Part shown: one piece after another, positions 16,001-23,471 of the stretch
Layout: every line of letters starts with the position of its first letter
Position numbering within the stretch: position 1 is the stretch's first letter
Origin: Amycolatopsis palatopharyngis
GTDB taxonomy: Bacteria; Actinomycetota; Actinomycetes; Mycobacteriales; Pseudonocardiaceae
Direction: 5' to 3'
NCBI RefSeq assembly: GCF_003385185.1
Contig: NZ_PQHZ01000003.1
Coordinates: 1 to 64,000 of the forward strand
Length of the DNA: 64,000 nt
Made by a program: the position numbers and the translations under genes
The notes under the pieces: generated by a model
What the model saw: the letters and a program-made list of their open reading frames with translations, nothing else
Told to the model about the DNA's origin: nothing
Databases searched by the model: none

Positions 16001-16731
16001 ACCGGTTCGGTGAACGCGTACCGGCCCGGGGCGAAGGTGTTGCGCAGCACGCCGTACCCATTGCTGCTCATGTAGTAGGGGACGGCGTTCGGGTTGCCGC
16101 CGTCATCCCAGTCGAAGTCGCGGTCGATCTCGATGGTGTGCCCACGATGGCTGAACCGGCCGTTCTGCATGCCGCCGCCGAGGAACTGTTCCCGCGCTGC
16201 GCGGTCCAGATGCTGAGTGGCACCGGCGTCGTCGAAGGACACCGGCGCCGTCTCCTGCCACACGACGCTGCCGTCGCTGCGATGCAGGGCCATTCGTGCC
16301 GTGGCCTTGTCGATCCGCAGCCGGACTTCGTCGCTGGAGACGGTGACGACCCCGTCGGCGTCGGTGACCGCGAGATCCGCGCCGGGCCATCCCTCACGGA
16401 CGATGATGTCGGCGTCCGGCGCGGCGGGGTCCGCGGGGGCGTCGTTGGCGGGATCGGTGAACTGCCCTGTCGGATCGGCTTCCACGCGGAGAACGTCGTC
16501 CTCCAGGAAGGTGACGCGAGCGGCGCCCTCTTCCCCGGTGAGTACGACCTTCGCGCCGTCCTGTTCGACACCGGTGATCGGTCCGATTCCCGTTCCGGCC
16601 GCGGACGCACTCGCGGACTCCGGGATCGGCGCGGCGGTTGCCAGGCCGGACGGCACGAGGAGTGCTGCCACTGCGAGCACTCCAGTGGCACAACGTCGTC
16701 CCGTTGACTTTCTCCAGCTCGGTCCGGACAT
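13024..16731 (-). CDS. secreted multidomain GH31 enzyme, probable alpha-N-acetylgalactosaminidase
   Basis: 1235 residues from ATG 16731 (AGGAG 5 bases upstream; GTG 16737 also possible). A Sec signal peptide covers about residues 1-34. An N-terminal sandwich is followed by the GH31 barrel (about 265-620) and C-terminal sandwich modules: an NEW3/NPCBM-associated domain near 815-930, a jelly-roll-like region and a C-terminal NPCBM domain (about 1095-1235). The probable nucleophile is Asp386 in RLRKLDVAWVG and the acid/base Asp437 in WTGDHSGN. KLDVAW and DNSDARG are features I associate with the GH31 subgroup that includes the Enterococcus alpha-GalNAcase rather than with alpha-glucosidases. It would act outside the cell on alpha-GalNAc glycans. 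Confidence 0.8.
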   Translation of the reverse strand: MSGPSWRKSTGRRCATGVLAVAALLVPSGLATAAPIPESASASAAGTGIGPITGVEQDGAKVVLTGEEGAARVTFLEDDVLRVEADPTGQFTDPANDAPADPAAPDADIIVREGWPGADLAVTDADGVVTVSSDEVRLRIDKATARMALHRSDGSVVWQETAPVSFDDAGATQHLDRAAREQFLGGGMQNGRFSHRGHTIEIDRDFDWDDGGNPNAVPYYMSSNGYGVLRNTFAPGRYAFTEPVATTHAEQRFDAYFLVGKPGDYKHALDEYTELTGRPMMPPVYGLEYGDADCYNRSNPAYRGDRTPGKLRTPDAVSVAQDFVDHDMPGGWMLVNDGYGCEYVELEETGDAMRERGIEMGLWTERSLTEQEYEVGQAGVRLRKLDVAWVGQGYRMALSACEDAHAGIEDNSDARGYVLMVEAWAGAQRCAVPWTGDHSGNLDAIRWQVPAIHGSGNSGMAFTTGDVDGIFGGSPESYVRDLQWKALSPALYSMSGWASVDKRPWLYGEEATEINRSYLQLRNRLMPYIYTLAARAHRTGTPVARSMPIEYPEDPKAYGAEATHQYLLGEDLLVAPVFEDSGVRDGIYLPEGRWIDYWDGTVYEGGRVLDGYSAPLATLPLFVRAGAVLPMGPDGYRNAAEVPADAPITLDVYPSDDESFTLHEDDQVTREHTTGAVAEQVFSVRSPSQGRGTVAVTIGASEGDYEGKAAARPYELSVHTGSEPARVRIGGQAPLIKVSGADAFESAVTGWYYDPSERGGVVHVKAGSVPSGETRTVNLEGTSSVGGPRVEDGLATLSTQVPELVAQEDEAELRVTFTNNTGGPVRDVEISATLPTGWTAGATEGSAIEHLGAGESATATIRAQVGPTAEPGRTTLRAKARYLSHGREQAVSTAATTEVVYSSLAASYNNVGVTDDGDTASGNFDLGGASYSAQALAAAGVTPGSTITADGVDFTWPSAAPGTPNNTIFSGQTVKLSGTGTHIAFLGAEAGQQTGTVTIRYADGSTEKRDLRLPNWCCLDPSAGGSKIAVTTDYRNTQDGPANHGTKYRVFTNQVRTTPGKEIYAVTLSNTQALHVFDLKLVTRELPTPPTGQVWASDVPWVEATNGWGPVEKDTSNGESAAGDGRPITLDGQTYAKGLGVHATSRISYYVGGQCDRFVSDVGVDDEIPDYGSIIFTVLVDGEEKFRSSTMTGTFATEHVDIDLNGAQYVELVVDPAGGNAGDHGDWAGASFTCS

Positions 16732-16793
16732 CAGCACTCCTACGTCTCAAGGGTGGAGGCAATGCTGATGCACGCTCGAGTAAACGTCAATAG

Positions 16794-16831
16794 TTGATTG
16801 AAACTGCCGCTGTTCACGCACAATCAATCAA
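16794..16831. promoter_or_regulatory. probable DeoR operator
   Basis: TTGATTGA (16794-16801) and TCAATCAA (16824-16831) form an inverted repeat between the divergent GH31 and DeoR genes. The right part, TCACGCACAATCAATCA (16814-16830), matches 4527-4543 in front of the importer operon at 16 of 17 positions. Confidence 0.6.
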
Positions 16832-16928
16832 CCGTTCGTCCCAGCGCGGCTCCCTGGCGGGTCGCCTGTTCGCGCGATAGTCCGTCGTCCCTGACACGGC
16901 CCATCAGCGCGTCGGGCAGGATGCCACC

Positions 16929-17744
16929 ATGTCTCGTCATCAGCGCCTCAACGACATCCTTCGACTGCTTTCCGAGGACGGTCACCTCGATGTCGAAGAA
17001 GCCGTCGAACGACTCGGTGTGTCGGCGGCGACCGTTCGCCGGGATTTCGATCACCTGGCCGAGCAACAGTTGCTGACTCGCACCCACGGTGGCGCGGTCA
17101 CGGCCGCGGGGTCCTACGATCTGCCGTTGCGGTACAAGATCGCGCGCCACGCCGACGAGAAGTTGCGCATCGCGAGTGCGGCGGCCGAGATGGTCGGCCT
17201 GGGCAGCACCATCGCGCTCAACGGAGGCACCACCACCAACGAGGTCGCGCGCGCGATCGCGAGCCGGCCGGACCTCGCGGTCTCCGACAGCGGTCCCCGC
17301 GTCACCGTGGTCACCAATGCCCTAAACATCGCAACGGAACTCGCCGTGCGGCCATACATCAAGATTCTCGTGCTCGGCGGGGTGGCCCGCCCGCAGTCCT
17401 ACGAACTGATCGGCCCGCTGGGAACGTCGATACTCGAGCAGATCAACGTCGACATCGCCTTCCTCGGAGTGGACGCGGTCGACGCCGAGCACGGAGCGAC
17501 GGCGCACCATGAGGGTGAGGCGAGTATCAACCGCCAGATCGCGGCCCGTGCCGCACGGGTGGTGGTGGTCGCCGATTCCTCGAAGGTCGGCAAGAGCGCC
17601 TTCGCGCTGATCTGTCCGGCGGACGACTTCGACGTACTGCTCACCGACTCCGAACCCGACGAGAGCGAGCGAGCCCGATTCGCGGAGCGCGGTGTCGATG
17701 TCGTGGTGGCCGATACGGGGTCAAGCCTCGGTCGAACCACCTGA
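16929..17744 (+). CDS. DeoR-family transcriptional repressor of the amino-sugar locus
   Basis: 271 residues. The N-terminal helix-turn-helix shows the DeoR signature, with RLNDILRLLSEDGHLDVEE and then VSAATVRRDFDHL. The C-terminal sensor domain (about 75-255) belongs to the sugar-phosphate-isomerase-like fold and includes the GSTIALNGGTTTNEVA phosphate-binding segment. Proteins of this type are released from DNA by a phosphosugar intermediate. The gene is divergent from the GH31 gene, and the matching operator words at 4527 and 16814 link it to both ends of the locus. Confidence 0.88.
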   Translation: MSRHQRLNDILRLLSEDGHLDVEEAVERLGVSAATVRRDFDHLAEQQLLTRTHGGAVTAAGSYDLPLRYKIARHADEKLRIASAAAEMVGLGSTIALNGGTTTNEVARAIASRPDLAVSDSGPRVTVVTNALNIATELAVRPYIKILVLGGVARPQSYELIGPLGTSILEQINVDIAFLGVDAVDAEHGATAHHEGEASINRQIAARAARVVVVADSSKVGKSAFALICPADDFDVLLTDSEPDESERARFAERGVDVVVADTGSSLGRTT

Positions 17745-17750
17745 GCGGAG

Positions 17751-17879
17751 TTATGCCTCGGAATTCGCGGGGAACGCGAGATCGCGGAGCGTGCCGAACA
17801 CCCAGCCGATGAGGGGCAACAGGATCGGCGAAAGCTGGAGAACGAGAAGCGGGAGGAAGAACGCGAGAAATTTGGCCAT
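17751..17879 (-). CDS. small hydrophobic membrane protein, 42 aa
   Basis: From ATG 17879 (GGAGACC upstream) the protein reads MAKFLAFFLPLLVLQLSP and onward, one long hydrophobic span (about residues 4-29) with a short polar tail. It converges with the DeoR gene, whose stop lies 6 bases away. The family is not recognised. The coding frame, ribosome site and clean membrane profile support a real gene, but the length makes this uncertain. Confidence 0.5.
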   Translation of the reverse strand: MAKFLAFFLPLLVLQLSPILLPLIGWVFGTLRDLAFPANSEA

Positions 17880-18102
17880 GGTTTGGTCTCCGAATCGCTG
17901 TCGGCAGAGATTCCATGGTCGCCAGAGCCTGGCTGTTTCAGCCATGGACTCAATTCAAATTCTGGCGACCCGCGATTTGGTGCCAGCTCCAAAGATCACC
18001 GCGGCGGGGACGATGCCCGCGCGACTCGCCACCGCGGGCGCACGGACGCCGGGGTTGTCACCTGCTGCGACAGAAGCGGTGGAACTGTCGTACGCTTGTG
18101 GC

Positions 18103-18687
18103 GTGAGCACACCCGCGTTCTACGACGAGCTACGGAACCTGCGTCGGGAGCGGCTGCTCGATGCGGCGGCGGAGCTCATCGGCGAGGACGGTTGGGAGCG
18201 CCTGACGATGACCCGTGTCGGCGAGCGGTCCGGCATTCCTCGGCAGAGCCTGTACAAGGAGGTCAGCTCCAAGGCCGAGCTGGGCGAAGCCGTGGTGCGG
18301 CGAGAAACCGATCGTTTCCTCACCGGCATCGACGACCGGATCCGTGCGAACCACACCGACCTCGCGGCAGGACTGATCGCGGCCGTCCGGTTCAGCCTGG
18401 AGGCAGGCTCGCGAAACGACCTGCTCAAGGCGGTGCTCGGGGCCGGTCAGGGCTCGGAACTGCTGTCCCTGCTGACATCCCGGCCCAACGCGGTTCTTGC
18501 CCAGGCCATCGATGGCGTACGCGAGTCGGCCCGGCGGCATTTGGACACCCTGCCCGATGAGGAGACCCTCGAAACCGTACTGGACTGTGTGGTCCGTTTG
18601 ACGATGAGCAACATGCTGCAACCCACGGTGGGGGTCAAACGTGCGACGACGCGGATCGCCACGATAGTCAACTGCCTGCTGGGCTAG
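18103..18687 (+). CDS. TetR-family transcriptional regulator
   Basis: 194 residues from GTG 18103. The helix-turn-helix is in residues 14-60 (LLDAAAELIGEDGWERLTMTRVGERSGIPRQSLYKEV) and the remainder is an all-helical ligand domain. The gene faces the PucR-desaturase pair, ending 43 bases from the PucR stop. It may control that pair or itself; no matching operator was found near its own start. Ligand unknown. Confidence 0.8.
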   Translation: MSTPAFYDELRNLRRERLLDAAAELIGEDGWERLTMTRVGERSGIPRQSLYKEVSSKAELGEAVVRRETDRFLTGIDDRIRANHTDLAAGLIAAVRFSLEAGSRNDLLKAVLGAGQGSELLSLLTSRPNAVLAQAIDGVRESARRHLDTLPDEETLETVLDCVVRLTMSNMLQPTVGVKRATTRIATIVNCLLG

Positions 18688-18730
18688 GTATCGCGCGCCC
18701 GGTTCTCATCCGTCTGGGAGCTGGGCCCGG

Positions 18731-19885
18731 TTACCAGCGCATCGCAGCCCGCGTGAGCGCCCACCAGGCCTCGAACGCGACCTCCGGCTCCCGCAGGTTT
18801 GCCCCGGTGAGTTCCTCGAAGCGCGCGAGCCGGTAGCGGACGGTGTTCTGGTGTACGAACAGCCGCCTCGCGGTGGTCTCGACGTGCGTTCCACACGCCA
18901 GGTAGCCGCGCACCGTTGCCATCAGTTCGTCGGCTGAGCCGCTGTCCGCGAGTGGATCGAGGTAGCGAGCGCGCAGAATGTCTCCGATCTCCGCGTCGGC
19001 CGCGACGGCCGCGCGCAGGCTCAGCGAGGGCAGATCGTGGACGCCGGTGAGGCCGCAGGCGGAAGCGGTTGTGAGCGCTCGCGTCGCGAGCCGGTACGAC
19101 TCGGCGAGCTGTTCCAGTGGGCGCGGTGGCCCGACACCGGCCACACCGTCGAAGTCGGTGTCCGGGACCGCGTACAGGAACCCCGCGAGGTCGCCGTCCC
19201 AGAGCGTGCTCAGCCCACACCGGTCCCGCACGGCCTCGGGCAAACCCAGGGCATGTTCGAATGTGCGGGCCGCCTCCCGCCCGGTGCCGCGTGCCCGCAC
19301 CGCGACGTATTCGCGGTCGGGGTCGAGCAGGTAACTCTCGGCCTGGATGCGCAGCTCGGCGGGGGCGAGGACGCCGAGGAGTGCGTCACGCACGAACGCC
19401 GACCGGCGCTCCTGGTCGGCGGCCGCGACCTCCACCTCGGCCTGCCGGTGTGCCCTGGCCGTCGTGACCATCGCGACATCGGACCAGGCGAGCGCCGATT
19501 CGACGAACTCGAGGACCCGCTCGTCATCGATGCCGAGACGGCTTCCCACCTCGCGCGCGTGGGAGACAACGATCTGGACGCCGATCCGCCAGGCGCGCAA
19601 CATGTCATCGACAGGGACACCCTGCTGCGCGCGCAGCTTGCCGATCACCGCCAGCCCATCGATTTCGTGCTCGCTCGCCGCCGCGCTGCCGGCACGTGCC
19701 GCACGCAGTACGCGCTCGACCTCGACCCGAACGTCGTCGTCGAGGGTCCCGGCGGGCACTGACCGGTAGGCGGGCAACTCGGTCCGCATGGCTTCGCGAA
19801 CCCGTCGCGAGAGTTCGCCGAGCTCGCCGAGCAGCGCGTCGAACAGGACGTTCCACGTGTGCTGATTCTCGCGGTTCGTCAGCAC
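18731..19885 (-). CDS. PucR/CdaR-type transcriptional activator
   Basis: 384 residues. A helical N-terminal sensor region, a central GGDEF-like domain and a C-terminal PucR-type helix-turn-helix are visible; the last includes TARRLFVHQNTVRYRLARFEELTG near residues 337-361. These regulators often activate a neighbouring catabolic gene in response to its substrate. It is 22 bases downstream of the desaturase-reductase gene on the same strand and is probably in the same message. No signal can be named. Confidence 0.85.
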   Translation of the reverse strand: MLTNRENQHTWNVLFDALLGELGELSRRVREAMRTELPAYRSVPAGTLDDDVRVEVERVLRAARAGSAAASEHEIDGLAVIGKLRAQQGVPVDDMLRAWRIGVQIVVSHAREVGSRLGIDDERVLEFVESALAWSDVAMVTTARAHRQAEVEVAAADQERRSAFVRDALLGVLAPAELRIQAESYLLDPDREYVAVRARGTGREAARTFEHALGLPEAVRDRCGLSTLWDGDLAGFLYAVPDTDFDGVAGVGPPRPLEQLAESYRLATRALTTASACGLTGVHDLPSLSLRAAVAADAEIGDILRARYLDPLADSGSADELMATVRGYLACGTHVETTARRLFVHQNTVRYRLARFEELTGANLREPEVAFEAWWALTRAAMRW

Positions 19886-19907
19886 GTTACGACTCCACCG
19901 GCGCCAC

Positions 19908-21881
19908 TCACGCGTCGTAGTCGATCCGGAGTTCCTCGCTCACCGGATGCGCCTGGCAGGTGAGCACATAGCCGCGGGCCAGCTCGTCCTCGTCGAGCAC
20001 CTGGTTCTGGTCCATGACCGCCTGCCCAAGCAGCACTTTCGCCCGGCACGTTCCGCAGGCTCCCCCCGCGCAGGAGTAGGGCGGGTCGATGCCCTGCTGC
20101 AGCGCCGCGTCGAGCACGGTGTCACCTGATGAGGAGAGCGTGAAGGTGGTCTCCACGCCGTCGACGGCAACGGTGACCTGGCTGTTGATGTCGACGTCGA
20201 TATCGGCATGGGCGGCCTCGGTGTGGAAGACCTCCGTGCGGATGCGGGACTGGTCCACTTCCGCCGTGAGCGCTGACTTCACCGACTCGACCATCTGACC
20301 TGGCCCGCACAGGAACCACGTGTCGACCTCGGGCCGGTTGGGCACGAGCCGGTCCACCAGCGCGGGTTCGATACGGCCGGTGAGTTCCGCGGTGTCGTCG
20401 CGGGAGAGAACGTGGTGCACCTTCAGTCGTTGCCCGGCGAGCTCGTCGAGTTCGTCGCGGAACATGGTCGACTCGACCGTCCGGTTTCCGTAGATCAAGG
20501 TGAACCGGCTCGCCGGTTCGACTTCGAGCGTGGTGGCGATGATGGACAGAATCGGGGTGATACCGGAGCCCGCGGCGATCGCGACGTACTCTCTGGCTCG
20601 GTCGGCGTCGAGGACGCTGTGGTAGCTGCCCGTCGGAGACATCACGTCGAGGATGTCGCCTGCGGCCAGTTCATTGTTGACATAGGTGGAAAAGATGCCG
20701 CCCTCGATCTGCTTCACGGCGACCCGCAAGGTTTTCGCCGATACCGGAGCGATGATGGAGTAGCTGCGCCGCAGTTCCCGGCCCCCGATGACCGCGCGCA
20801 GCGTGATGTGCTGGCCCTGCACGTAGCGGTACTCGTGGGCGAGATCGGCGGGTACGTCGAAGGTCACCACCGTACTGTCCGCGGTCAGCCGCTGCGCCGA
20901 ACGGACTCGGAGGGGATGGAACATGGGCCGCTGCGCCGAAGCGCGGTCCGGGGTCGGGGCCAGCTGGTCGGTCAGTCGTCGCCAGGTGCGGTACTCCGAC
21001 GTGGTCATCGAGCGTCCGAACCACGTCGAGATCGCGGCGTTCCGGTCCAAATAGGCCTCTTCGTTGCGGCGCCACGCGCGCAAGTAGCGGTAGAACGGCA
21101 CGCTCGGGTGCAAATGGTGCACCAGGTGATAGTTCTGGTAGACGAACAGGGGAGTCAGCCACATTTCCCCGCCCACTCGTACGCGGGTGGCCTGGTACTT
21201 GTCCTCCCGCTGTGTCTTGCTCAGCCCGTGGTGGGGCAGGTAGTCGAACCACCAGGCCAGGACGACGAGCCCGATTCGCTGGGGGATGATGAAGGCCACG
21301 AGTAGTTGCGCGCCGTAGCCTGCCCCTGTCAGCCAGGTGAAACCGGCGATCACGACGCAGAACGCGGCGACGGTACCCGCTACCTCTCCGCGTGGACGGC
21401 CGGTCAACCGGCGTAGGTAGAAGACCAGATACCAGACATCGATCGTCGCCCAGCGCAGCGGAAGCTGCCACCATGGGCCCTCGTCGGTCCAGGCGTCCGG
21501 ATCCACCCCCTTCGGCTCGTTCGTGTTCCGGTGGTGCTCGATGTGGATGAACTTGACCATCCGGAAGGACGCGTACGGCGTCACGAACGGAACCGAAAGG
21601 TGACCGAAGATGTCGTTGAGACGAGTGCTGGTGCTGATCGCGTGATGCGTCGATTCGTGTAGCACGCTGAACATCAGGAACGTCACCGCGGCTCCCATGG
21701 GAACCGTCGCCCACGGCGACCATCCGGCGGCGAAGACCGCGTACATCTCGGCGGCGAAGAGCAGCAGCGTACCCAGGTACAACGCCGCCGTCGGCCAAGC
21801 CAGCTTCGGGATCTTCTCGCCGGGATCCGGTAATCCGCGAACCGGTTGTCGTGCCTCGCTGCGAGTCGCGACCGTCTCCAT
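19908..21881 (-). CDS. membrane di-iron desaturase/hydroxylase fused to ferredoxin-NAD(P)H reductase
   Basis: 657 residues in one frame. Residues 30-270 are a fatty-acid-desaturase-type membrane domain with the three histidine boxes HESTHH (75-80), HIEHH (113-117) and HLVHHLHP (252-259). Residues about 318-545 form a PaaE-like reductase, with RSYS at 372-375 for FAD and AAGSGITPI for NAD(P). The C-terminus (about 570-657) is a plant-type [2Fe-2S] domain with Cys604, Cys609, Cys612 and Cys642. Oxygen chemistry and electron supply are thus in a single chain, whereas mycobacterial DesA3 works with a separate reductase. The substrate (acyl chain, alkane or other lipid) cannot be told from sequence. 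It is preceded by a sharp promoter with an operator. Confidence 0.85.
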   Translation of the reverse strand: METVATRSEARQPVRGLPDPGEKIPKLAWPTAALYLGTLLLFAAEMYAVFAAGWSPWATVPMGAAVTFLMFSVLHESTHHAISTSTRLNDIFGHLSVPFVTPYASFRMVKFIHIEHHRNTNEPKGVDPDAWTDEGPWWQLPLRWATIDVWYLVFYLRRLTGRPRGEVAGTVAAFCVVIAGFTWLTGAGYGAQLLVAFIIPQRIGLVVLAWWFDYLPHHGLSKTQREDKYQATRVRVGGEMWLTPLFVYQNYHLVHHLHPSVPFYRYLRAWRRNEEAYLDRNAAISTWFGRSMTTSEYRTWRRLTDQLAPTPDRASAQRPMFHPLRVRSAQRLTADSTVVTFDVPADLAHEYRYVQGQHITLRAVIGGRELRRSYSIIAPVSAKTLRVAVKQIEGGIFSTYVNNELAAGDILDVMSPTGSYHSVLDADRAREYVAIAAGSGITPILSIIATTLEVEPASRFTLIYGNRTVESTMFRDELDELAGQRLKVHHVLSRDDTAELTGRIEPALVDRLVPNRPEVDTWFLCGPGQMVESVKSALTAEVDQSRIRTEVFHTEAAHADIDVDINSQVTVAVDGVETTFTLSSSGDTVLDAALQQGIDPPYSCAGGACGTCRAKVLLGQAVMDQNQVLDEDELARGYVLTCQAHPVSEELRIDYDA

Positions 21882-21898
21882 TTTCGACCTCCTGCGAT

Positions 21899-21951
21899 GA
21901 CACTCAGCATCAGAGTGTCTACTATCGTGACAGATTAGCGGAAAATGTCAA
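21899..21951 (-). promoter_or_regulatory. promoter and operator of the desaturase-reductase gene
   Basis: On the leftward strand TTGACA (21946-21951) and CGATAG (21922-21927) form a promoter with 18-base spacing. Just downstream is a perfect inverted repeat GACACTC-N7-GAGTGTC (21899-21919), placed where a repressor would block transcription. Confidence 0.6.
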
Positions 21952-22055
21952 CGCGACTGCGAATCCGGCCTGGCACGCGGGTGAGCTGAGGTGATCAACG
22001 GTGGTGGCCGGGCGCTGGTGCACGAAACCGTCATATCCGGCTAGGGTGTTGCGTC

Positions 22056-22838
22056 ATGGGAAACTCGGACGGCGCCAAGGCGCCCGCACTCGTGCAGTCC
22101 GTGGACCGCGCCATCAGTGTCCTCGAGTTACTCGCGCACAAGGGGGCGGCTGGAATCACCGAGATCGCGGCCGAACTCAATGTGCACAAGTCGACCGTTT
22201 CCCGGCTGGTCAGCGTGCTGGAGGCCCGTGGCCTGGTGGAACAACAGGGAGAACGGGGCAAGTTCTCGATCGGATTCGGGGTCGTCCGGCTCGCCGGTGC
22301 GGCGACCGGCCAGCTAGATCTGGCACAGCTCGGCACCCCCGTCTGTGAATCCCTCGCCGACACGCTTGGCGAGACTGTCAATATCGCGGTGCTGGACGGC
22401 TCCGTGGCCATCAACATCAGCCAGGGCAGGGGTGGTGCTGCCGTCGCGGCGCAGAACTGGATCGGCAAGCGGACCCCGCTTCACGCCACCTCCAGCGGCA
22501 AGGTTCTGCTGGCGTTCATGGCCGAACCCGAGCGGGAGCGGCTCATCACCGAAGGAACCACGGCATACACCGCGAACACGGTGACCCAGCCGGGCCGGCT
22601 CAGGACTTTGCTCCAGAACGTGATCGAGGACGGCTACGCCACCAGTTTCGAAGAGCTCGAAGTCGGGCTGCACGCCGTCGCGGTACCGGTGCGCGGGCAA
22701 CAGAACGACGTGGTGGCCGCGATCAGTGCCTCCGGCCCGGGGTACCGGTTGTCGCACGACCGCATTCAGTGGATCGTCGACGAACTCCGCCATGGCGCGG
22801 CGGAGTTGTCCACACAACTGGGATACATCCGCAGTTGA
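22056..22838 (+). CDS. IclR-family regulator 1
   Basis: 260 residues. The winged helix is in residues 10-75 (QSVDRAISVLELLA, VHKSTVSRLVSVLEARGLV) and the IclR effector domain spans about 80-255. It is nearly collinear with the second IclR at 32418, sharing long identical stretches. The gene converges on the end of the demethylase/C1 operon, whose last stop is 3 bases away. TTGCG at 22049-22053 sits directly before its ATG, suggesting self-control. It probably responds to a betaine-derived metabolite, judged from the promoters that carry the shared site. Confidence 0.88.
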   Translation: MGNSDGAKAPALVQSVDRAISVLELLAHKGAAGITEIAAELNVHKSTVSRLVSVLEARGLVEQQGERGKFSIGFGVVRLAGAATGQLDLAQLGTPVCESLADTLGETVNIAVLDGSVAINISQGRGGAAVAAQNWIGKRTPLHATSSGKVLLAFMAEPERERLITEGTTAYTANTVTQPGRLRTLLQNVIEDGYATSFEELEVGLHAVAVPVRGQQNDVVAAISASGPGYRLSHDRIQWIVDELRHGAAELSTQLGYIRS

Positions 22839-22841
22839 CGG

Positions 22842-23471
22842 TCATGGTGTGGCGAGCCTCTTCGCCGCGTCATCCGCCGCCTTCGCTGCCGCATCGGCCG
22901 CACCGATCCCCTCGTCGTCGGGGCGACCGGCTGTTGTCAGATTGATGCGCGCCAGTACGGCCGCGCTACCGGCTGCCCCCGCGGCCAGCAGTGCGGCGGC
23001 GATGGCGTCCCCACGAGTGACCGGTTTTCCCCGCACTGCCAACGACTCGGCCATGCCTGCGATTCGTTCACCCAGGCCGGCCAGCTCCTGCGGTGGTCGT
23101 GCCGCCCCGGCGAGTGCGACGCTGAGCCGGCCCCCGCGTGTCTCCCCGCCATCTCGAACCCGCTGTGCGTCCAGCACGGCGCGGTAGGCCTCCGCGTCCT
23201 CCTCGGCCAGTTCCATCGCGCGCGCGGCGAGCGCGTCCGCCTCCGCGGCGCGTTCGCCCGCGTCGCCGAGGTCGGTCGCCAGCCTCGCGGTCATGGCGAG
23301 GAGTCCGGCGGCGGCAGCGGCGGTGACGGCCGCGACCCCGCCCGCACTCCAGTTGGGCGTGGGAGCCGCCACCTCGGAGAGGAAGCCGCGTAACGAGATG
23401 TCGCCGCTCGTCCGGGAAACCGGGCCACCAGGACCAGGCGATCCGCTGTTTTCAGGCGCCGTGTCAGTCAA
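22842..23471 (-). CDS. cyclodeaminase/cyclohydrolase-family protein (FchA-like)
   Basis: 209 residues from TTG 23471, which overlaps the Fhs stop (TTGA); the much longer open frame upstream is a shadow of Fhs. It is a helical protein of the formimidoyl-THF cyclodeaminase C-domain family (LRGFLSEVAAPTPNWSAGGV near the start, AEEDAEAYRAVL in the middle). In Methylobacterium a relative, FchA, hydrolyses methenyl-THF to 10-formyl-THF. Placed directly after formate-THF ligase and MetF, that activity fits better than histidine breakdown. The usual glycine-rich PAPGGGS is here PTPNWSAGG, so activity needs testing. Confidence 0.75.
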   Translation of the reverse strand: MTDTAPENSGSPGPGGPVSRTSGDISLRGFLSEVAAPTPNWSAGGVAAVTAAAAAGLLAMTARLATDLGDAGERAAEADALAARAMELAEEDAEAYRAVLDAQRVRDGGETRGGRLSVALAGAARPPQELAGLGERIAGMAESLAVRGKPVTRGDAIAAALLAAGAAGSAAVLARINLTTAGRPDDEGIGAADAAAKAADDAAKRLATP

